A DNA stretch of 64,000 bases, taken from contig JAPFFF010000003.1 of assembly GCA_039105265.1 (NCBI GenBank), positions 6,262,001 to 6,326,000 on the forward strand, written 5' to 3'. The stretch is from Tritrichomonas musculus. Lineage: Eukaryota > Parabasalia > Tritrichomonadida > Tritrichomonadidae. The notes below the pieces were generated by a model. The model worked only from the letters and a program-made list of their open reading frames with translations. It made no database searches and was not told the origin of the DNA. The position numbers and the translations under genes are program-made. This document shows positions 49,435 to 57,300 of this stretch, one piece after another; the first letter of the stretch is position 1, and each line of letters opens with the position of its first letter.

Positions 49435-50103
49435 AATATAAACCACTGAAAAAAATATAAAAATATGTAAACTATAGAAATTATGTAATTAAGAGAAAAA
49501 TCTATTATTTTGAAGAAAAAAAGTAATAAAAACATGATAAAAATCATTTTTATACTATTTAAAAAAATGTGTCTCGTTTGATATTATTTGATTATTAATG
49601 TATGATATAGTTTCCACTTAAATTGGCCCAAAAAAAAATTGAGAAAAAAGGTATGAAAACTCTTTTTCAACTCAATTTTGTTTTATGCAAAAAAAGCTTA
49701 TTTTTTATATCAGAATTTTTTTCATTTTTAGTGATTTGTAGCCAAAAGTATGTCTATTAAGCCAAGAAAATAGTCATGTAGCTATTATTTTTATTTGTCT
49801 TTGTTTCTGGCAGATATCAAATTGAAATGAAATACTAATACACACATGTGTGACCTTGCTCGCAGTAATCAAATGAATTATTTTCATATGAATTGTTCAA
49901 TTTAACTCTATAGGAATACTTTTGGATAGTTTTCTTTTTTTCATTTTTTATTCATAATTATATAAAAAATAGATTAAAACTAATCAAAATATTATCATAA
50001 TTCTATTTTAATAAACATTTATATATAATTATTTTATTTTTTTTATTTTCATTTTTGTAAAAAATTGATTTTGAATGTTTATTTGATGTAAAAGGAGTAG
50101 TTA

Positions 50104-50144
50104 GGTTAAGGGGGGCTACGCATTACATGCTCCGCCCACCCTTA
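50104..50144. repeat. G-run/C-run hairpin at the start of the foreign interior
   Basis: GTTAAGGGGGGC and GCCCACCCTTAAC are near-perfect complements around ~16 bases. They lie where A/T content falls sharply, near the left edge of the element's coding interior. Confidence 0.6.
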
Positions 50145-50344
50145 ACACAGTGAAACACCCCCCTCTGATCAGTCATTTACGTAGTTCGACACCGAAGTTC
50201 ATCAACGACCACTCTATTGATGTAAACTGACTCACTTTCGATTCATAAGACCCCTCGAATGGGCACTTGCGTAAGATCATATGCGCAGTAGGTCTATTAT
50301 TTTTGGTTTGTATCGTTAAGAGTCGATCATTAACGAACAACATC

Positions 50345-50394
50345 ACCAACGAACTTATCATAAATGTATATCACTAACGAAGTTATCATAAACG
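50345..50394 (+). repeat. Two 22-bp direct repeats upstream of the 810-residue gene
   Basis: ACCAACGAACTTATCATAAA (50345) and ACTAACGAAGTTATCATAAA (50373) are spaced 28 bases start to start and lie ~110 bases before the ATG. They could be binding sites for an element-encoded protein. Inference only. Confidence 0.5.
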
Positions 50395-50499
50395 ATCCAG
50401 CTATTCTAAACCAATTTTAATTTAACTTTTTTATTCCTACTACTGCATTAAACTAGCACAAGATCATCTCCGCATGTAACATTTTACTTTAAATGAAAC

Positions 50500-52932
50500 A
50501 TGAACAGCGAAGAAGAAGCCAGATTATTCGAACTCGACTTCCACACTCGTAAAGAGATTACTATAAACGATATTAGTTCGTATTCGATAACGATTCCGTT
50601 AAAGCATGTACAGCGCAAGAACGTTAAACCAGAAACGATGTTGTATAATCTCACGAAAACGATTAACTGGAACAATATATCCGATATAGATTTCACAGAG
50701 AGATCTACTAACAACCATAAACTTAATCCATTAAGTGATAGATTCTGCGACAACGTTATCTTCTATTATATGGTTCCAATAGATCCGCATAACAAGAACA
50801 AGAACGATTATCTATCGAAGTACCTCGCAGAACACACATCTAAGATTAAACGAATATTACAGTCCCATGATATTAACGTTAACAAACGATATATTAAACC
50901 AACGTATAGTAGCAAAGAAGGTGAATACTATAAACAGTACATTAAAGTTGCATTACCAGCGATTCCAGTTAACGATGTATTCGCTTTAATTACTAGCGAA
51001 GAAGCTATTAAATCCTTTAACAATGAAGGTATCTACATTAACGATATCGACTTTACACAAGACTTCGCTGGTGTTATTAACAAAGAAGAGGTGATCCAGT
51101 ATCTGATAGACAATAACGACTATGTTATGGAAGGTTCCAATAATGATGGAGACTACGTAATTATGGACAACGACAAACTAGTTGGTAAGAACTGTCTAAC
51201 CTTCATCCATAACACAGAACACGGTAAAGTTAGATATAAGTTCTATAACAAGTTCGTCCAATCTATTGAGAGTCCATCCGTTAGAGGTAAGATCGGATCA
51301 CATATAGTGGATTGGTTATACAATCCAGATGAACAGTTACGAAACAGCATTAACGATAGTTTGGATACAGGTTTGTTGCGATTAGAGATAACGTTCTATA
51401 TAAACAACAATGCTGTTAGTGAAGAGTATATCCACAACCATCTTAACTATCTCACCGAACTACTTCCACAAGAGTTAATCTATCACAATCCCATCAACAA
51501 CCAATGGAAGTCTGTGTTAAACAAACTATCATATAACTTACTCGTCGTCGATTTAGATAACAAAATAGCACTCTTCTCATACTTCGTTAACGACATTACC
51601 GGCAAGGTAAATGGATTCTACATGTACAACATCACCGATAATTACGTAAACAATGTACTTAAACTGTTTAGTTTTAATCTTCCAATACTAATAGTTACAT
51701 GTAAGCGTGATGGGGAAGAGTTAATAATAAGAGAACGCTGTTATGAGAAGGTTCTCGTACCGAACATTACTAAACGATTCGAATTGGATGAGCTTGTAAC
51801 ATACTTAACGAATGGTAATAAACGATTCGCTCCGATATACAAGCTAGATATGGTTAACGCACCCAACTTAGAAGATAATTCGATAACGAAATTTAGAGTT
51901 ATTAACACCAAGAACATATCGACACTTAAAACCGATAACGTACCAATTAAGTTTATCGACTCCACAGTCTATTTTATTCTCACCGAAATGAGAAACACTA
52001 TAGAACAACAATATTTGAAAGAGTTAGAAGATGAGAAGATGTTTATGAAGAAACACGATGATACGATTAAGTCTGTTAAAGCTGATAACGATAAAGTAGA
52101 TTCCGTAGTGAAAACCATTAACGATAGTTATGATAAGTTACAAGAAGAGATACAAGCGTCTAAACAGTTGCGTATGCATCTACGTAATTACTTAGTAACC
52201 GAGTTAATGAAACCGAAAACGTATCACAAGAGATTGTTGGATATGGAAGATAACGTTAAGATGTACGTGTATGGGTTTAGAGATATATCTACCAAGTGTC
52301 GGACACGATATCTACTAGCAGTTAGTCCAGATAATAGATTAACAACATCGACTCCATTATTGTTATACCCAGCAGATCGAGAACTGAAAGACTTCATCTA
52401 TAATAACGGAGGTGTAGATCGATCTTCTTCACTATATGGCGAATGGTATATGATAGATGAAACCAATAAGATCTGTGGAAGAGATACTGGATTATGGTGT
52501 TTCATTATCGAAAAACATGGAACAGCATACAAAAAGACCAAGAATCTACAGCCAGTAATGGATGTCGTAGATGTATTCGACGATAATGATAAAGTCTATG
52601 ACAACTCTACTTTAGATGCAGAATATAGTCGATCGATGGCGAAAGAATATCATTATGACGAGTTCTTTAAACACAAGTACATTAACAGTAATAAACTCCA
52701 GAAGATCGATGAGATAGTTAAAGAAGGTGATGTAGTCGAAGTACTAGATTGTTATGGATGGAAATGTACGCACTTACTTAAATGTCGAATTAATGATAAT
52801 ATCGTCGAATGCAAGTCCAACAAGTGGATGGATGATATATTGAAAGATCGGGAGAGTGTGTTTAAAGTTGTTACCGGTATCGAAAAGAGATATCCAGTTG
52901 CTAAACGAAAGTTAGTATCGTTCGTGTTATAA
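50500..52932 (+). CDS. 810-residue element protein with Rep-initiator-like motifs, function unknown
   Basis: This is the main gene of the 5.2-kb element. The start (MNSEEEARLFELDFHTRKEI) follows an AT-rich leader. In the first 330 residues I see YINDIDFTQDFAGVINKEEV (~177-196), then VRYKFYNKFVQSIES (~238-252), then LLRLEITFYI (~290-299). This order of D-D, YNK and R-x-E is what replication-initiation factors of the Rep_trans type show, so a replication or strand-transfer role is possible. Residues ~505-600 are a charged coiled coil, and the last ~180 residues contain a Tyr/Trp-rich region (SLYGEWYMIDETNKICGRDT). No DDE triad, helicase Walker motif or zinc finger is clear. Codon use (many AAC, GAT, CGA, TTA mixed) and lower A/T content differ from host genes. 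I cannot name the family. Confidence 0.8.
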   Translation: MNSEEEARLFELDFHTRKEITINDISSYSITIPLKHVQRKNVKPETMLYNLTKTINWNNISDIDFTERSTNNHKLNPLSDRFCDNVIFYYMVPIDPHNKNKNDYLSKYLAEHTSKIKRILQSHDINVNKRYIKPTYSSKEGEYYKQYIKVALPAIPVNDVFALITSEEAIKSFNNEGIYINDIDFTQDFAGVINKEEVIQYLIDNNDYVMEGSNNDGDYVIMDNDKLVGKNCLTFIHNTEHGKVRYKFYNKFVQSIESPSVRGKIGSHIVDWLYNPDEQLRNSINDSLDTGLLRLEITFYINNNAVSEEYIHNHLNYLTELLPQELIYHNPINNQWKSVLNKLSYNLLVVDLDNKIALFSYFVNDITGKVNGFYMYNITDNYVNNVLKLFSFNLPILIVTCKRDGEELIIRERCYEKVLVPNITKRFELDELVTYLTNGNKRFAPIYKLDMVNAPNLEDNSITKFRVINTKNISTLKTDNVPIKFIDSTVYFILTEMRNTIEQQYLKELEDEKMFMKKHDDTIKSVKADNDKVDSVVKTINDSYDKLQEEIQASKQLRMHLRNYLVTELMKPKTYHKRLLDMEDNVKMYVYGFRDISTKCRTRYLLAVSPDNRLTTSTPLLLYPADRELKDFIYNNGGVDRSSSLYGEWYMIDETNKICGRDTGLWCFIIEKHGTAYKKTKNLQPVMDVVDVFDDNDKVYDNSTLDAEYSRSMAKEYHYDEFFKHKYINSNKLQKIDEIVKEGDVVEVLDCYGWKCTHLLKCRINDNIVECKSNKWMDDILKDRESVFKVVTGIEKRYPVAKRKLVSFVL

Positions 52933-52986
52933 TGTAAATATAGTATTGTTTTTGTGTGATAAACGTGTAAGTTTAATTCCATCGAA

Positions 52987-53379
52987 ATGAATAAGAACAA
53001 GAATACATCATTTGCAAAGCAAACTCCATACAATGGACAACCAACTCTCGAAGAGTTATACACTACCGATGACTTATCAGTACTTAAACGAGCTATCACC
53101 GAGTTAACAACCAAACAAGATTATAAGACCCTCAACACCCTGTTTCGTCGTAATCCAAATGCTAGTAAGTTCGACAGTAGAACACTTAATGAAGATATAC
53201 CACAATCGACAAAACGATTCACCAAACGTAATGGCAAACTCTGTAATGTATCACGAACAGTTCCACGACAGAGTACTACCAAACCAGAAGAGAGTGACAC
53301 ATACACATACAAGTCCAGATACTATGATCCACATACCAAATCGTTTAAGTATGTCACTAGAATACAATCCAAGTACTAA
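52987..53379 (+). CDS. 130-residue basic element protein, unknown
   Basis: It starts 54 bases after the stop codon of the 810-residue gene, in the same direction, with similar composition, so it is probably the second gene of the element. It is basic (many Lys/Arg) with a short ordered part LKRAITELTTKQDYKTLNTL (~34-53) and a Thr/Tyr/Lys-rich remainder that ends KSFKYVTRIQSKY. No domain is recognised. A DNA-binding or virion/structural accessory role would be speculation. Confidence 0.65.
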   Translation: MNKNKNTSFAKQTPYNGQPTLEELYTTDDLSVLKRAITELTTKQDYKTLNTLFRRNPNASKFDSRTLNEDIPQSTKRFTKRNGKLCNVSRTVPRQSTTKPEESDTYTYKSRYYDPHTKSFKYVTRIQSKY

Positions 53380-53409
53380 GTGAATCACTCCATTGGTAAC
53401 ATATCTATT

Positions 53410-53845
53410 TTTGATCGGTCGTTACATATACGGATACATCATATGCGGATACAACATATACAGATACTTCTTATGCGGATACAACATATCGAATACATCT
53501 TATCGAATACATCATATCGATCATATCATATGCGAGTACATCATCACATGCGGATACATCATATCGAATACATCATATCGATCATATCATATGCGGATAC
53601 ATCATATGCGAGTACATCTTGTCGATTACATCTTATCGAATACATCATATCGATCATATCACATGCGGATATAACTTATCGATCATATCACATGCGGATA
53701 CATCATATGCGGATATATCATATCGATCACAACACATGCGGATATATCATATACGGATATATCATATCGATCACAACACATGCGGATATAAGAGATGTGA
53801 ATATAAGTGGATGGTTCATCATATTCGGATACATATTATCGAAAA
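53410..53845 (+). repeat. Iteron-like tandem repeat tract, unit around CATATCGATCATATCACATG
   Basis: About six full and several partial copies of a ~31-base unit (CATATCGATCATATCAYATG then CGGATACATCAT) fill this stretch. Variants replace the centre with CATATCGAATACATCATATC or CGATCACAACACATGCGG. The repeats keep several frames open by chance (53380-53859, 53393-53674, 53619-53969), all Ile/His/Tyr-rich and not called as genes. The tract directly follows the two element genes. Arrays like this are typical of origins recognised by initiator proteins. Confidence 0.85.
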
Positions 53846-54322
53846 TCAAATTAAACTAAATTTAGCATATCTTTATTATATTAAATGTACAATATTTAAA
53901 TGTAATTATAAACTAAATAAATTCTTTATTTATTTAGATATTTCAAAAAAATATGTAAAAATTCATTAAAATGAACTTTTTAACAAAATATGAAATATTT
54001 ATAAAATAACAAAATTCATAATTAATCATTAATTTCCAATATATATAATAATTAATCATTATAATTTCAATCCATCCATCAGGTGGCTGGATTGGGTTAT
54101 TTTCATAGGATACTTGTTTGTGTTATTATAACTTATATAATTGATATTTTAAAACATTTAAATAATAAATATATAAAGTAATTGTACTAGAATATAATAT
54201 CAAAATGTTATTTAATAATTATTAATACATAAAAAGATATACATATTTTTATAAACGTTAAAAATTTAAAATAGGTTTCCGCACCTCTGTAAAAATGCTA
54301 TATAAAATTTGAGAAATTTAAT

Positions 54323-57300
54323 ATGAAATCCTTTATTTTTCCCAAAGACGAAAAAAACCCAACATCAAATGAACAGTTCTTTATTGGTAATAGAATCAAT
54401 AGTGGTGGACAGGCCATAATAAAAGAGGCTTCTAAAGATAAAAAAGATTTTTCAAAATATATTGGGAAAAAATTATTTAAGAATTTTGGCATTCCTCTTA
54501 CTGATGAATTTATAACTATGTATAATATCAAATCAAAATTTATTGGAAAAGTTTTTAAAATTCAGACAATCAAATCAGGAGACAATACAAAAACTGAATA
54601 TTTAATAATGAAAAGATACAAACACTCGCTTCAAGATTTTATTTCAGAAAAACGTACGGATATAGATTCTGAAGTATATCATTTTGAAATTTTATTGAAA
54701 ATAACAACTCTTTTAGCTGGAGTACTACATCTCCATGTTCAGAAAAATCCTATAATGCATCATGATTTATCTCCAAATAACATCATGCTTGAAACAGTTA
54801 ATGGCACTGATGCGATTTCGGTAATTATCGATTTTGGATTAATAAAAACAAATATATCTCAAACAATATCGACTGGAAAAAAGCGATACAAACCAGATGG
54901 TACATATACTGAAAGATCTGAGTTGATGTCAGTAGCAATGATACTGCTAGAATTAATTTATCACTCCCCCTTAATTTATATTGAAAATCTTTTTGTTACG
55001 GCTACTTTTTGTTCTACTAGTTTTAAATTTAAAACTAATTATAATCCAGAAAAACTTGAAATAATTGCTTATAATATAAAAGAAGCATTTAAAGTCAGAA
55101 AGGATTGTATTTTTCAAATTATGAACGTTTTAACATCAGAAGAAAAGCTCAAAAGTTTAATAGGTGATGATTACATATCAGAAAAACTTCTAAAAAGATA
55201 TTTTGATGTTATATCTGATCTTGATATTATTATGCAATATAACCAAGATTTTACAGAAATAGCAGAAAATGTTTATGGATACGTGTGTAATTATAAATCA
55301 TTTTTATATTCAATGTTTCATCAAAAGAACTACTTATACGATAGAGACGATTTTTTCAGATACCAACAAAAGATTGTAGAAATTTATAATACAAATTTAG
55401 ACAATTATACAGAAGAGTCAGCTGAACAATTCGAAGACTTAATGAAGAACGTATCAAAATTCCATACAGATATAAACTTTTTCAGACTTAATTGTCTATT
55501 TGGCAAATTCTATAAATTTTTGAAAGATAACAAATTCAATGAAGACGACGATCAAATTTCAGTCAATTCAAAACTCTTTCAACTTTTATTATCACTTGAT
55601 TTTAATACTACTCGATCGATGAAATATTTTGTTGACTCATTAAATTTAATTATTTTTGGAGCCAATCAAGAAACAATTAAAAATATCAAAGCTTTTTATG
55701 GCGTTGATGCCCGAGCCAAATTTAATTATTTATTCACCAAGTCAAGCAAGCATGATAAAGAAAAATTTGACGTAATTCTACATGATTGCAATGTAAATTT
55801 ATTTAAAGGTCTAGCTTCAGCTCAAAACAGTGATTCAAACATTTTTACCTTTATTATGAATGAGCTAAAGATTCATGATGAATTCAAAGAAAATCTAAAA
55901 GAAGATTTCAAAGATTTAACTTTTTCAGAGTTCGTTAATGATTTCAATGACGAAGAATCTGCTGGAATGGCAGATCATTACAAATACATGAGCTATTACG
56001 ACAATGGTGTTCGTGAAAACTTTTTGAATACTTTACGTGATCGTTTTGGTGAAGATTTCATCTTCATATGCATTTTAATGTTCATTCATAAATACCAAGA
56101 ATTAGTGTTTGGAGAGGATGAATCAACTTTCTTGCAAATTTCAGAGATGTTCGATAACTATGAAACCGATAAAAGTCATTATGAACTTGACATGAAAGTG
56201 ATTTATGAGCATTATGCATTTATTGAAACTGCACTTTGTGAAGAAACTTTATTAAAATGCCAAAAAATTCTACCTGAATATCTACGAAAATTGGAGCCAG
56301 ATGATTTTATTAAGGTTGTAAATGTAATTGCTAATAAAAAAGAAAAAAAACATAATAATAATAATGACGATGATGATGACAATAATGAAAATGATAATAA
56401 TAAATTTAATGAATATGAAAATCTTATTAATAGTTTAAATGATGATGATCCAATTAATTCAATAATTAAAATAAATCAATTTCTATACGAAATACTTGCA
56501 AGAAATGTAGATCGTAAAAAAATATGTAAAAATTTTTTTGATTCCAATTTTACCGAAGAAGATGCAGATTTTCCTTCTTTTGATGGTGTTAGATTTGACA
56601 TGATTAAACTTGATGGAAATATTTCATTTGAATTATTTAGAACAAACAAAGATAAAGTTAAGTTTAAGTTTCTTTGCACTTATTATGAACCATTTAATTA
56701 CAAAAAATCGATATATACACTTAGAGAAAAATCAAGAACATTAACTGATTTCTTGAAAAATGCAACAGCTGAACAAAGAACAAAAATAGCAATTCATCTT
56801 TCATATGATTTTGCATTCTTATTAAGTTTGCCTTATTCAATCTCATTTGACATTAATGAGAAATACATTGTTATTGATGATAGTGGATTACCAAAGCTTC
56901 AAATTATTCCAGTTAATGATTCATCGTATTTTACATTATTAAGCAAATTTGGAAACGTTCTTGATTTGATTCAAGGCGAATCAGAACAAAAGAATGAATA
57001 CTTAGATTCTACAATTTCAATAATAAAACAACAAGAGAAAAGAGAAATCGACCCTTTGTTTCCACTTTTCCCTGATATTTTCTTTGATTTCTTCAATGAA
57101 CCAATCTGTTATTATTTCCCTGGAGTTGAAAATTATGAAGAATTTGTTAATCCATTGAAGGAAATGTTTCGATATGATTTAAAAACTGATACTTTTCGTT
57201 GTATTGCAAATCAGTTGTTCGGATTTGATTATCTGTTTAATATTGATTATCTTTTATTAAATGTAAATGATGAATTTGATTTGCTTAATCATGATTTTGT

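Larger units (their letters stand above)
49063..54288. mobile_element. 5.2-kb element of the 8-bp-duplication family (copy B), complete-looking, with two protein genes
   Basis: The left end AGGTGCGGAC and the right end GCACCTCT match copy A. GTAAAAAT stands directly outside both ends (49055-49062 and 54289-54296), a perfect 8-base target duplication that argues for a recent or well-preserved insertion. The outer ~370 bases (left) and ~445 bases (right) are shared with copy A, including a hairpin near each end (49064-49098 and 54068-54094). The interior from ~49650 to ~53840 is not in copy A. It is less A/T-rich, with an 810-residue and a 130-residue frame followed by a tandem-repeat tract. 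No DDE transposase, integrase, polymerase or capsid motif is recognised, so the superfamily is unknown. Confidence 0.85.

Noticed and set aside
50173-50361. 62-codon minus-strand frame divergent from the 810-residue gene
   Set aside because: It overlaps the direct-repeat pair and has no recognisable domain. It could be a small element gene, but the evidence is too thin to call.
53410-53845. CRISPR-like array
   Set aside because: The units are contiguous variants of one motif without unique spacers, and the genome is eukaryotic.
53380-53969. Ile/His/Tyr-rich frames after the element genes
   Set aside because: They arise from the iteron-like tandem repeat, whose unit lacks stops in more than one frame.
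49063-54288. Polinton/Maverick or retroviral origin for the 5.2-kb element
   Set aside because: No polymerase, integrase, packaging ATPase, protease or capsid signature is seen, and the target duplication is 8 bases rather than the length usual for Polintons. A virus-derived interior is still not excluded.
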